Positions 32,411 to 43,153 of a DNA stretch of 64,000 nucleotides are shown here, piece after piece. This DNA comes from Euclidia mi (taxonomy: Eukaryota > Arthropoda > Insecta > Lepidoptera > Erebidae), in assembly GCA_944739405.2 (NCBI GenBank), contig OX123197.2:55094047-55158046 (forward strand). The letters are read 5' to 3'. The notes below the pieces were generated by a model that searched no databases, was not told the origin of the DNA, and worked only from the letters and a program-made list of their open reading frames with translations. Both the position numbers and the translations under genes were made by a program. Numbering within the stretch: position 1 is the stretch's first letter; each line of letters opens with the position of its first letter.

Positions 32411-33368
32411 TTTTTTTTTATTATTTTTTTTATTTTTTTTTTATTTTTTATTTTTATAAGCACACCAACAGTATAATTACATAAATCTTAAACACAGCTT
32501 TCTTAAATCTAAATTAGTTGTAACTACACATTTAACAGGCATGCATAGCTTTTAGGTAATAGTGTCTATTTACTACGCAGGATTACATGCGTGCTATATT
32601 AAATGAAATTTATAAAAGGAACTATACAAAGTAGAAGAAAAATAAAAAAAAACATGAAATCTATTAAAATTAAATTAAACATATTACAAAAAAAAAAAAA
32701 CATATAATATAAGTAACAAGACCTTACTGTAGCAGGAAATGCCTATATGGTCTAAGCTCCATAGCAAAGATGTCAATCGAACTGTTAGTTTTCACCACTC
32801 TCTCATTATATAAACGAGCCTTACGCGTCAGAGGACTGTTATAACTACTATTTAAGGTGCACATAGGTGCTTCAAATAAACGCGGATGGCGCATGACGCG
32901 CTGGTTAATTTTGAATTTGAAATTTTGAATTAATGGGGCATCTATACAGCCTCTGATAATTTTATGAAGGATTAACAAGTCCGAAATGTCACGCCTTTCC
33001 TTTAAACTTCTCATTTCATAATGGAGTAACCTATCGTTATAAGCAGGAATTGACTTTCGAAGCCCATTTCTAACTGTTAAGTGTCTCACAAAACGAGCTT
33101 GAATTGATTCAATAGAATCACTGTACGTGGAATAAAAGGGTGACCATATGGTAGAGCAATATTCCAGTGTACACCTCACTAAGGCATTGTATAATAAAAT
33201 GATGCTGTTGTTGTTGCGAAATGGCTTACACATACGAATCACAAAGCCAAGTGTTTAGCTAACTTTAGATACTGTCCTATCAATATAATAGCGAAAAGTC
33301 AATGGTGTGTCAAAAATAACGCCCAGATCACGATTTATACACATTCTTTGCGAGCTTATTAAAATATA
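32411..33368 (-). pseudogene. CR1/Jockey-like LINE 3' half
   Basis: On the minus strand 33360-33243 reads NRDLGVIFDTPLTFRYYIDRTVSKVS, a stop and TLGF. Then comes a 172-codon open frame to 32724: FRNNNSIILLYNALVRCTLEYCSTIWSPFY ... IESIQARFVRHL ... YEMRSLKERRDISDLLILHKIIRG. This is the post-catalytic RT region. The UTR ends in an A-rich (AAAAT)n tract at 32411-32450 that abuts the mariner, so the LINE probably inserted into the mariner's end. The 5' truncation point coincides with the palindrome at 33340-33401. Confidence 0.75.
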
Positions 33369-33401
33369 GATATATATTTTAATAAGCTCGCAAAGAATGT
33401 G
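33340..33401. repeat. Perfect fold-back palindrome, 29-bp arms
   Basis: 33340-33368 and 33373-33401 are exact reverse complements around GATA. The left arm is the 5'-most part of the minus-strand LINE; the right arm is its mirror. It sits exactly at the LINE's truncation point. Confidence 0.97.
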
Positions 33402-33499
33402 AAGGGACATTTTGAATTTAGAACGTACCTATTGTTACGTATAAATAATCATATTTTTAAATAAATTTTAACTGGCCAGTCTCACATACATAAAAACTT

Positions 33500-33890
33500 T
33501 TTCTCGCAATACTTTCTGAGTGATCTGGTATTCGGCTTGCATCCCAAAAACCTTTCAGCTTTATTGACACTATCCTTACTTCTATACCCATATTCTTATG
33601 TAACTTTATAATGTGTTATTTAATCCAAATTCCCCCACATATCTCAAAGAACGTTTTAAGTTCCTCCATGACACACATTCAAGGACCTTTAGGTCGTCGG
33701 TGGATCTGAGACTGCAGATGCCAACCAATTCCACAAACTTCTACGACAAATCCTTTGCTGTTCAAGCTGTACGTTTGTGGTCATGCGCTTCCGGTTGAAG
33801 TTAGGCAAGCTAGATCACTCAATATATTTAAAAATGCATTAAATAAGCACTATTTATCACTTTACTCTGTTATCTAAACATAACCACTAC
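33500..33890 (+). pseudogene. CR1-like LINE RT C-terminal fragment
   Basis: 33613-33798 encodes SPTYLKERFKFLHDTHSRTFRSS ... FYDKSFAVQAVRLWS. After a frameshift it continues LPVEVRQARSLNIFKNALNKHYL. Clearly related to 30323-30595, another post-catalytic RT tail. Confidence 0.7.
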
Positions 33891-34670
33891 TCTCTGCATT
33901 TATATAATTATAATATATGTGTTTTATAAATGGAATTATATATGTATTATAATTATGTATTATTTGTATGTATAGGTAATGTATACCTTATGTTTTGTAT
34001 ATGTATATATTTACCTACATATGTAAGTAAGTAAGTAAGTAATTCCTTTATTGTCACACCATAACAAAGTACAATCATCATGTTACATACATAGGTAAAT
34101 AGGTACATTTATATAAGTATAACTCGTTTCAAGTAAGTTGGTTGGCACACTAGTATATCTGTATAATCTATGCAGGTAGGGAGGTACGTAGCAATAATAT
34201 TCTTATTAAATACGGGCACACATTATACAGCTTCACATACATTTTATAGCAGTACCCACATTCAAAAACATAACAGATTACAATACAACTGTGCGCCGCC
34301 GATGTGACAACGAGGCAGGCATTCAGCGTTGCGTCGTTCTCGACGTAAGCCATGACACGACTTGCTGGTTTTCAATGCCTGCCCCAAGTAACGTAACGAA
34401 CGTACCTAACGTTACAAATGAACCTAATAACTAATAGTTTAAAATAAAAATAAAAATTGCTTACTACACGATACACAATAAACAAATACAAATATATTAG
34501 TTAGTACTAGTGGTGTGTTATTAAAAAGTGCCAGTGATTTGTTTACAACTAAAGCCGACCACTTGGTTACTTGTGTTGGCCGGTGGTGGCGCTGCGAAAG
34601 CGGTGCGGTATGTATGTACATTGTATTCAAATAACTATAAGTTTCCAGATATATTTGATCACTACACCAT
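33891..34670. other. No supportable gene; (TAAG)n microsatellite
   Basis: AT-rich. A (TAAG)n run lies at 34023-34042. Short ORFs at 34168-34353 and 34439-34734 are not recognisable. Confidence 0.4.
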
Positions 34671-34835
34671 CAAACCTATCCTTTTCAGTCTGTCCATCCT
34701 AAGGTTGCCTGTAAGAAATCGCATTTTGCGATAAGGCCGCCCTTGTGCATTTATTTTTTTTTGTAAATTTAAGATATCTCTAAATAATTTGTAACAATTG
34801 TATTTGCACAATAAAGATGTTATCTATCTATCTTC
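34671..34835 (+). mobile_element. Non-LTR 3' tail with (TATC)n end
   Basis: TCTGTCCATCCTAAGGTTGCC, AATCGCATTTTGCGATAAGG, CCGCCCTTGTGCATTTATTT, AATAAAGATGTTATCTATCTATCTT. A hairpin and AATAAA before a 4-bp tandem repeat are typical of a lepidopteran LINE/SINE terminus. Confidence 0.65.
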
Positions 34836-35024
34836 AATCGTAAATATCAATAGGATTCATAGCCTTACACTTACGGACCACCATAAAGTGAAAACTTTTG
34901 CGTCCACGACGTTTGAACGACTAAATTGCTGATATTCCTAAAAGTGTTTTAAAATTGCTTCCGCACCGTTCTGTATCCAACAATTTGCAGTTAGTTCGAA
35001 TGTTATGCTTTCTCAATTTCAATT

Positions 35025-35029
35025 GTGTT
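35025..35029. repeat. Target-site duplication of the BEL/Pao element, left
   Basis: GTGTT, matched by GTGTT at 42624-42628, immediately outside TG...CA LTR ends. Five bp is the usual size for BEL/Pao. Confidence 0.8.
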
Positions 35030-35605
35030 TGTTCAAAGATTGGCCTAGACACTGGAAAAAGTTTGCAGACGGCAGTGGAAGCTTGGATTACATCCACTTC
35101 TCTAGGTCAACCCAAGAATGTCTGAAATATGAGACTGAGTTTCTCAGTGCTTAGATTTAAACAAATCAATTACCTGATGATCTTCTCTCTGGTGGCCTGG
35201 AGCAGACCTGTAAAATTACACTCACTAATTTGGCCAAAATGGTGGTGAAATTTCTATAGTTACCAGGCTCCAAGCGGCGTCTTAAGGACACGCTGCACGA
35301 GGTGCGGATTTACACAATTTTTGCAAATGTTCAATATGTCACAAATTTATCACAAACCTTGCCGGAAGTCAAAAGCGGCAATTTATAAGATTTAACAATA
35401 CAATACGCGAAGCTGGTTTAACTATGTGCTTGCCAAAGGCGATGATTTTACCAGACGACAACGTGTTAATTTTTCAAGGTAAGAACAAAAAGAGATGTGT
35501 CATCTTACAGTGTGACCAGAGTCAAAAAATTACAAAAGACAAAAAAATGATGCCAACTAATATTCTCGATTTAACTTATCATAGACAATATTTCTATCTC
35601 AAACA
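35030..35605 (-). mobile_element. BEL/Pao 3' LTR (576 bp)
   Basis: On the minus strand it begins TGTTTGAGATAG, directly after a purine-rich tract (CTGGGGCGGGTGGA, 35606-35619). It ends CTTTGAACA before the GTGTT TSD. 35259-35605 aligns with 42277-42623 at high identity. The remaining 229 bp exist only here. Confidence 0.85.
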
Positions 35606-35636
35606 TCCACCCGCCCCAGACCGGCCTACCGGTCCG

Positions 35637-36202
35637 CTAATCAGATGGTAGACGTGACAATGTTGCAACCTCTCTCCTCAAAATCGAACCGTTCACCAAG
35701 ACCTCAGCAGATCGGGGAACTCCATCAAACCCAGTTACCAAACGAAGAATGCGCCCCCTGCGCCATCTGAGTGGCGGAAGGTTAGCCTCCTTAATCAAAA
35801 CGAGGTCTCCAATCTTGGGTGGATTGGTCTTGTCGGTCCACTTAACGCGTTGCTGGAGTATGTGCAAATGTTCCAAATTCCAGCGTTTCCAAAAGCTCTG
35901 AGTAAAAGTTCAAAACGGCCTCAATCTTACAAAACACAGTTGCTAGTTCCTTAAATGTAAGGACTAATTCACCAATTGTCCTGCGCAACTGTGTCTTGGC
36001 CAATTTTACAGCAGCCTCAAATATACCACCCCAGTGTGGACAATTTGGTGGGGAAAACAACCAATTTATCCCACGTCGGGCAAGCCTATTGTATAGCCTT
36101 GCCTTGTTGGTTTCAAGGAAATCAACTACGTCATGCAAATAATTATAAGTGCCTTTGAAGTTAGTGCCACAATCAGAACGGATTAGCCGCATGTCAATGT
36201 GC
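35637..36202 (-). pseudogene. pol: BEL/Pao pol C-terminal part: integrase catalytic core and C-terminal domain
   Basis: Minus strand. 36195-35842 encodes MRLIRSDCGTNFKG (second catalytic Asp) and FSPPNCPHWGGIFEAAVK (catalytic Glu). 35876-35637 encodes the BEL-specific C-terminal domain (VKWTDKTNPPKIGDLVLIKEANLPPLRWRRGRI...) to a stop. A frameshift separates them near 35860. The upstream integrase half is 1.6 kb away because a LINE has inserted. Confidence 0.88.
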
Positions 36203-37783
36203 AGCCGAGTTGTCTCCAACGCTCACACGCCTGTATCGCCTGTCTTATTCCTCTGGCGTCGTCCCGCAGCCTTGGAAGGAGGCGAACGTACAACCGATTC
36301 CCAAAAAAGGGGATCGTTCTGATCCAGCTAACTATCGATCCATAGCCATCACCCCTATTCTCTGCAAGGTATTTGAATGGGTAATCAACACCCAACTCGT
36401 TCGCTACCTAGAAGATCGCTCTCTTATCAATGATCGACAATATGGCTTCAGACCGAAACGAACAACGGGCGATCTTCTAGCGTATGTCACTCACATTTGG
36501 GGTGAGGCTATGGACAGGCACTGGGAGTCGTTGGCTATCAGCCTCGTCATCTCCAAAGCTTTTGATAGAGTCTGGCATCGTGCGCTTCTTTCCAAGCTTT
36601 CGGCTTACGGCTTGCCACCTCGATTGTGCAACTGGATTGCTAGCTTCCTGCATGAACAACGTGTTCGAGTTATTTGCGAAGGTCAACATTTAAAGTTTAT
36701 GCAGGTAAATGCTGGTGTGCCCCAGGGATCTGTCTTATCGCCTACACTTTTTATTCTGCATATCAATGATATGCTCACTTTTGGGAGCATACATTGCTAT
36801 GCAGATGACAGTACCGTGCCTGTGCGATATCTCGGCCATCCTGCGGCTAAGCAGGCCGATATTGAGGAAAATAGGCAAAAACTTGTCGCTGAGCTTGACC
36901 AGGTTTTGAACAGTATCTCGAATTGGGGTGCTGAAAACATGGTTAAGTTCAACGCCAAGAAGACACAGGTGTGCGCATTTTCGGCAAAGATATCTCCATT
37001 CCTTCCCCAACCTTCTCCTCTGAACACTCCACTACCGATACATTACAGTCTAAATATACTAGGTATGGACATACGCCGCAATCTCAACCAGAGAAACTAC
37101 ATCGAGGGTGTCATTAAATCGGCATCTCGAAAAATCGGAGTCCTGAACAGAGTGAGGAGGTTTTTCACGCCAGAGCAGCTCTGTCTATTATACACGACTC
37201 AGGTTCGCTCCTGCGTGGAATACTGATCTCATCTCTGGAACGGCTCCGCTCAGTACCTGCTAGATGCCCTTGATAGGTTGCAGCGGCGTGCTGTCCGTAT
37301 CATAGGTGACCTTGAGGCTATTAAGACCCTTGAATCTCTGCAATTACGCAGGGACGTAGTCGCAATGGCCGTCTTTTACCGATTATATCACGGTGAGTGT
37401 TCAGAAGAACTCTTTAAACTCATCCCACCCTCTCCTTTCTTATCTCGAACAACACGTACCGGGTTAACGTGCCACGCTTAAACGGTAGAACAGATACCGT
37501 CACGTACGAAAAGGTTCGGTACATCTTATTTTTGCCGTACCATAAAGATGTGGAACTCACTGCCAGCCCACGTGTTTCCTTCCTCCCTTGATCCTGGGTC
37601 CTTTAAGCGGGGCGTGAGAAAGCATCTCTCAAGGCCGTCAAAGTGAGGGCCTCCATGTCACATTGCTTAACTAGCAATTGGGGATGGTGGCCTTTACAAT
37701 AGGACTTCACTGTCAGTTTACCATCAGGCAGCGTGAAGTCAATTTGACAGGTTTCTTTAATAAAAAAAATTAAATATCAAGGT
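36203..37783 (+). pseudogene. pol: Nested Jockey-group LINE: reverse transcriptase, 5'-truncated
   Basis: A 338-codon frame (36210-37226) covers RT from SPTLTRLYRLSYSSGVVPQPWKEANV through NYRSIAITPILCKVFE, QYGFRPKRTTGDLL, motif A, GVPQGSVLSPTLFILHINDML and an intact CYADDST box. It stops at TGA 37225. Coding similarity runs on to ~37490 (LQRRAVRIIGD, FYRLYHGECSEELFKLIP) and frameshifted to ~37645. Motif A reads SLVISKAFDRVW: the first catalytic Asp is replaced by Val (GTC at 36546-36548). The UTR ends in AATAAAAAAAATTAAA at ~37760. Endonuclease and ORF1 are missing. It splits the BEL integrase; no clear TSD is visible. Confidence 0.88.
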
Positions 37784-37784
37784 A

Positions 37785-37849
37785 GGCAGCTCTCTGCGGG
37801 ATACAAATCTGTCAATATTTGACAGATTTGTATCCCGCAGAGAGCTGCC
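37785..37849. repeat. Perfect fold-back palindrome, 31-bp arms
   Basis: 37785-37815 and 37819-37849 are exact reverse complements around TAT. The right arm is BEL integrase coding sequence; the left arm is its mirror image and abuts the tail of the nested LINE. It has replaced whatever TSD the LINE had. Confidence 0.97.
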
Positions 37850-40800
37850 ACAAACGCTACCGCTACAATCGCCTCGGTCGTAAGCGAGGAGATCAGTTTT
37901 AAGTGTACGGCCTTTGTGGAGAGGCAAAGAAAGACAAACAAGTAGGCATTAACAGTCTTGCTGTTTCGAAGTGTTGAAGTTTTCACCAAAAAGGAACCAG
38001 CGAAGTCCGTGCCAACACCGTCAAACGTCCTACTTTCTGTTACGCGATCTGCTGGTAAGTCTCCCATCAAGGGCTGCATGGTAGAAGCTGAGCTGAGCTG
38101 AGCTTATAGCAAGGGATGCAGCGAAAGACTACACTCCGAATAATTCTTCAAGCAGACAAAAGCCAAAACTCGCGTTGCCAAATGGCCAACGGGGTATTAC
38201 AACCAGCATGCAAATTTTTAAGGTGACGGTCAGTTATCAACAAACGTACCAAATGACCGACCTTGGGTAACAACAGGGGGTGACGTGCCTTGTAAGGGAG
38301 GTTGGCGTTCTTGAGACGCCCTCCAATGCGCAAGAGACCCGTACCGTCCAAAAAGGGGTTCAATTTAGATACAGCTCCCGACAATTTTGATCTCCCTGAT
38401 TTAAGGATAGCAATCTCCTTCTCAAAGTGCGCCAATTGCACAGAACGAATCCAAAAGGTGAGAGACTCCTGTCGTTCTTGTGGTAAGAGAAAAGGTGTCA
38501 GTAATTTCTGTTATGGGTGCCTAAAATTAAAAACAAAACGCTTTATCCAAGCAGTACACCTAACAACTTGTCAAGGGAGCTGTAGCGATTTAACAAGAAA
38601 TCGGGGTCGAAGGCGCATGCTACCTTCTCAAGAGCGAGTGTTTGCATACCTGGCAAATTGGAAGTATTCAAAACTGGCGTTCGAGGCCAATCAATTTCTG
38701 GTCGACTCAACCATTCCGGACCCCACCATAGCGAAACGCCTATCAAACTAGGCTTCAAGCATCCGCGCGAGGCACAATTAGCGGGGTTGAGCTCACCTGG
38801 CACGTGTCTCCAAACAAGCGTGACTTCAGAATTTTGTATTTGGGAAACGCGATTAGGGACAAATACTTTCAAAGTGTGGACAGACGCCTTCAACCAACAA
38901 AAAACAATTTGGCTGTCTGTCCAGGCGTGGGTCCCAGTAATACAAATTGTTTTACTCAAAGTGTTAGACACGTGATTCAACAATCGCACGAGTAGGGCTG
39001 CTCCCGAGAGCTCCAATTTCAGAATGGTCAGAGATGTCCGAAGGGGTACAACCTTGCTCTTCGACATGATCAGGGAAATCCTCACTTGACCTGAGGCACT
39101 GACTGTGCGCAAGTACACCAAGTTCCGAAGCATTACAAAACCCCTGAAGGGTTGCCTTGTACTTCCCGAAGGAAGGAAGGGACGAGGCAAGGAGATCTCA
39201 TTAACGGCAGGAAGTGAGGATACAAAGGAGGTCCATTCCTCAACAAGAGTACCGCGTAGAGGTTCGTTCCAAGTCAACCCTGCTGTCCAAAGCTTCTGCA
39301 AGAAGCATTTTGCCCAATATATGACAGGACAAATCCAACCATTTGGATCAAAGGTTCTGGCGACAGTAGAAAACACAAGACCTTTAGTCCAAGATCAAGG
39401 CGATTTCAAGTCTACGTTATACGTAAAGATGTCTTGGACTGGTCTGTACTGAACGCCGAGAACAGCCATCATTGCGGGGTTGTCAACAATCTTAAATAAA
39501 TGTGGATCTTGCTGATGATCCTTTGGTAAGCCTTCCTAAAGCACTAGTAAGTTGGAAATCCATTTACGCAACTCATAACCAGCGGAGGCCAAGATATCTA
39601 TCAATTCGTCCCGCAAGAGTATCGCCTCGTCCGCTGTGGAGGCGCCCGAACAAATGTCATCCACGTAAATATCATCCTTGAGGATGGCAGAGGCTCGTGG
39701 GAAACGTAAGCCTTCGCGGTCTACGAGCTCCCAAAGAGAACGTATTGCCAAGTAGGGGCTCGACCTTAGCCCATACGTATTGGTATTGAGCTCGTAGATG
39801 ACCATGGGATCCCGAGGATTCTCTCTTCAAAGGATCAACTGGAAACGACGATCATCTGACTGGATAATCGTCTGCCTAAACATAATTTTGAAGTCAGCCA
39901 CAAAGACAACCTGATGACGTCACAAAAGTCCTTGACCAACTTAGGACCAGAATGCAAGCATTGGTTCAAGGATATGCCTGTAGAAGTCTGCACAGAACCA
40001 TCAAACACCCTGCGCAGCTTGCCAGTTGATGGCTTTAATACCGCATGATGCGGGAGAAAGTAATACTCCACCGAACGCCAATCCAAATTTGACACAGACA
40101 TGTGTCCCAATTGTTCATATTCTCTCATGAACTCAATATACTTCTGCCTGAGCTCCGGATCACGACCCATCCGACGCTCCATAGCCAATAATCTCTTTTC
40201 GGCTAAAGGTCGTGACTCACCAAGCGGAGGCCGAACAGACAGAAAAGGTAGTTTCGTAATAAGCCGACCAACACGGAGTCGACCAGTGTTGTTCTGGAAG
40301 AACAACTCGCACTCGTCATGTTCTGGATTCAACCGAGCAGCTTGAGGGGGCTCCTTTAGCTCCCAAAACCTCTGAACCGCATCAGAGAGAGCGGAGCCTT
40401 CAGCCAACAAATTATCAAGTTCGGGTGGAAGGGGTTCCCTAGGTACAGGTCTCATCAAAGCAAAATCAAATATGGTCGGGATGGCAGACAAGCCATTTGG
40501 CACTAAGACCCGTTTCCCACCAATCAAAATTCCACCGAGGACATCAGAGCCAATGAACAAATCGATTTGTCCCGGTGTGTCAAATTTGGGGTCTGCCAGT
40601 TCCAAACCCGATGTCAAATTCACCACAGCAGCAGGAAGCTGTTTCTGTGGATGCATACCCAAAATATTCTTCAGCACAATAACCGAGGTTTTAATCCTCG
40701 TATGTGAATATTCAACAGGGGCAAACAAAACCTTAACTTGCCCTTCAACAGTAGAGGCTACTTCACCTTTTCCCGTATACAATTTTGAAAGGAGCCCATA

Positions 40801-40960
40801 TTTAATTTAACCTGACCTACCAAATAAGTGGAAACAATGCAACCGTGTGAAATTGTGTCCAATATGGCGCGGACAATAACAGAGGCCCCCGTGGGTCCCC
40901 AGACACTAACAGCAACCGTTGGCAGAATAATGGTCTTAATGGGGAGGTTGGCGTTGTAGA
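37819..40960 (-). pseudogene. pol: BEL/Pao pol: protease, reverse transcriptase, RNase H, integrase N-terminus
   Basis: Read from 40960 down. The protease region has LPTVAVSVWGPTGASVIVRAILDTIS where BEL proteases have a DSG-like active site; the Ser is lost. The frame 40782-39835 covers the rest of the protease (VNLTSGLELADP, DLFIGSDVLGGIL) and the RT start (GRLITKLPFL, RRVFDGSVQT). 39805-39536 carries SSPYLAIRSLWEL and the catalytic YVDDICSG. 39376-38543 covers the RNase H-like region (TFDPNGWICPV, ITGTHAWTDSQIVFCWL, VPGELNPANCASRG). 38441-38148 is the integrase zinc-binding domain (LLRIGGRLKNANLPY...HPLLLPK). 38079-37819 has MGDLPADRVTESRTFDGVGTDFAG (first catalytic Asp). Order and motifs are canonical. 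At least four frameshifts or stops make it dead. Confidence 0.9.
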
Positions 40961-42276
40961 GCAGGAATCAATGACCTATTGTTGCCTGGGCGGCGACCGT
41001 TGGCCAGGACCAGGCAAATCAAAATGAGGGTGCGGTCTGAAGTCCTCAAAGGCGCGGTATTTCGAACTGCGTGCCATCTGTGGGGGGTCATAATGACGCA
41101 CCCGCCCAAAACGAGGTGGGCGCGAGTCAAGGCGGGGTCGCTCCGCCAAAGGAGGGGAATACCTGGGGCAGCAGTCATGGTGCTGGTGACGTTGAGCGGT
41201 CGCACATTCAGGTGCGCGAGAGAGAGGAGGAGTGCGTACGCTACGGTTCTCCAAACGGGTTGAGGGGCGATCAAGTGAGCGAGGCGAATCTTGGCTGCGC
41301 GCCGGTGAGCCTCGGTCGGATCGGCTGGTTGGACAAGCGGCCTACCTCTCTAGCATTCATGCAGAGAATGTCCAAATGCTGTACTCCACAGTGAGGACAG
41401 GGGCGAGAGTTCGGGCAGTCTCGCTGGTAGTGGGATCCCAAACAAGAGAAGCAAAGGCTGCGGGCATTCGCGATGCGCCTACGAGAGGCGACATGAATGG
41501 CCAAGAATGCCCTACAACTGGCCATTCTGTGCCCCGTGACCTTGCAGTAAGAGCACTCCGCTGGGCTCTGCGTGACTGCATATCGAGAAGGGCACCGATC
41601 AAGATTTCCTCGGGTGTGAACGCGAGCCTGCTCCTTGACCTTTTTTTTTTTTTTTTTTGGTTTCGGGTTGGAAAATCCTCATGGAGTCCCTCCGCCCTGG
41701 GGGATGGGCGAAGGGGACTGTCAGACTCTTACTGACTAAAAACCAACCCGTGTGCCCCGGTGTGTCGGAGGGTCGGGTTTCGCCCAAGCATACATCGCAA
41801 CCCCCCGACGGGTATTGGCCCGCCAGATGGTCTGGCGGGCCCCGAACAAAACCCCCTTGGCGGCGGATGATGGTGTTGGGCTCCGCCGCCAAAACGCCAA
41901 GCGGCCGCAGAGGATAGGGAGGACGGCAACGCAACACCGCATCTCCTCTTCCTCTGCGGCCCCACCGCGACGCATCGAATGGTGCGCCCCCATTTGGTCG
42001 CCGGAGATAGGGCGCACGGCAGCGCAACACCGACACGCCTCTCCTCCCGCGACCACGCCCGACTGCGAGGGACAGACAGAACTGTCCCCCGCACCCGCAC
42101 CGTTGGACGCATCCTGCGCAGGCCCCGTCAAGCCCACGCGGAGCGTCCCCTCCTGGATCCCTCTTAGCTTCACCGCGGGCAACCAATCCACGGTTACTGA
42201 GCCCCCCCACCACGACAAGGTGGAGATCCCACGGGGGAGGGCCTGCTCCTTGACCTTGGGTGGCTGCGACTTAGCC
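40961..42276 (-). pseudogene. gag: BEL/Pao gag C-terminal half, interrupted
   Basis: 41525-41271 on the minus strand encodes a gag zinc-knuckle region: CFSCLGSHYQRDC followed by CPHCGVQH, the usual BEL pattern. Upstream gag sequence (AKSQPPKVKEQA) appears at 42240-42275 beyond a nested insertion. The first several hundred codons of gag, the primer-binding site and the end of the 5' LTR are gone, since 42276 joins directly to LTR sequence at 42277. This is one deletion. Confidence 0.8.
41626..42257 (-). mobile_element. R1-type LINE 3' fragment with 17-bp TSD and poly(A)
   Basis: Flanked by GCCTGCTCCTTGACCTT at 41626-41642 and 42241-42257. The insert is GC-rich, unlike everything around it. 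On the minus strand it ends GGTTGGTTTTTAGTCAGTAAGAGTC...CATGAGGATTTTCC...GAAACC then ~18 A. That 3' UTR style is typical of R1-clade LINEs in Lepidoptera. Long overlapping ORFs on both strands reflect high GC, not genes. 5'-truncated. Confidence 0.85.
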
Positions 42277-42623
42277 GTTACCAGGCTCCAAGCGGCGTCA
42301 TAAGGACACGCTGCACGAGGTGCGGATTTACATAATTTTTGCAAATGTTCAATATGTCACAAATGTATCACAAACCTTGCCGGAAGTCAAAAGCGGCAAT
42401 TTATAAGATTTTACAATACAATACGCGAAGCTGGTTTAACCATGTGCTTGCAAAAGGCGATGAATTTACGAAATGACAACGTATTAATTTTTCAACGCAA
42501 GAACAAAAAGAGATGTCTCATCTTACAGTGTGACCAGAGTCAAAAAATTACAATAGACAAAAAAATGATGCCAACTAATATTCTCGATTTAACTTATCAT
42601 AGACAATATTTCTATTTCAAACA
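42277..42623 (-). mobile_element. BEL/Pao 5' LTR, truncated on its gag side
   Basis: Aligns with 35259-35605 with about ten visible differences. On the minus strand it starts TGTTTGAAATAG at 42623. The GTGTT TSD follows at 42624-42628. The 229 bp adjoining gag are deleted. Confidence 0.85.
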
Positions 42624-42628
42624 GTGTT

Positions 42629-43153
42629 GCAAAATATTAGTTTTAATGAGTTCAATGCGGCTAAGCAATGATAAAGTTGATTTGGACTTGTCTTGCCTGG
42701 CTTTTGAATCGGTTTTGATGTTGTGTTTGGTTCGGATGAATTCTGGATTGTTTTATAAAAAAATAAAACGAATGTTTTTCTTTACTGTATTGATAATATA
42801 AGCTTGAGATTAAATTCGCTTGACCGAATAATTCAAAGCACTTAGAAAATGAAAGATTTATAAGTGTCTCTAAAGAGACTGTGTGTATTTACGTCGATGA
42901 GAATAAATATTTTCACTCTAACGCCGTATTAAGTGCATGCTTGTACTGTATTTTTTTTTAATTTAGTATGAAGTCATGAACATTATCTCAGCCTAAAGAC
43001 GTAGCCCTCTCATAAGAATCTCGAACCCCCGGATCCAATCGCTTTTCGCAGTCCCAAGACAATATGGTCCGTTGGTAGTACGAAGTAATAATAAAATATT
43101 TCGTATTTCAAAGTGTGTACTGTGTGTAGGTTGTTTGGATTTTATTTACTTAA
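42629..43153. other. No recognised gene
   Basis: AT-rich flank of the BEL element. The ORF running out of the LTR (42442-42801) is incidental. Confidence 0.4.

Noticed and set aside
38302..38751. 149-codon plus-strand ORF with Cys residues
   Set aside because: Antisense to BEL integrase and RNase H coding sequence, which has clear conserved motifs on the other strand.
41599..42344. Long overlapping ORFs of up to 204 codons on both strands
   Set aside because: They fall in a GC-rich, stop-poor R1-type LINE 3' fragment bounded by a target duplication. None matches a known domain.
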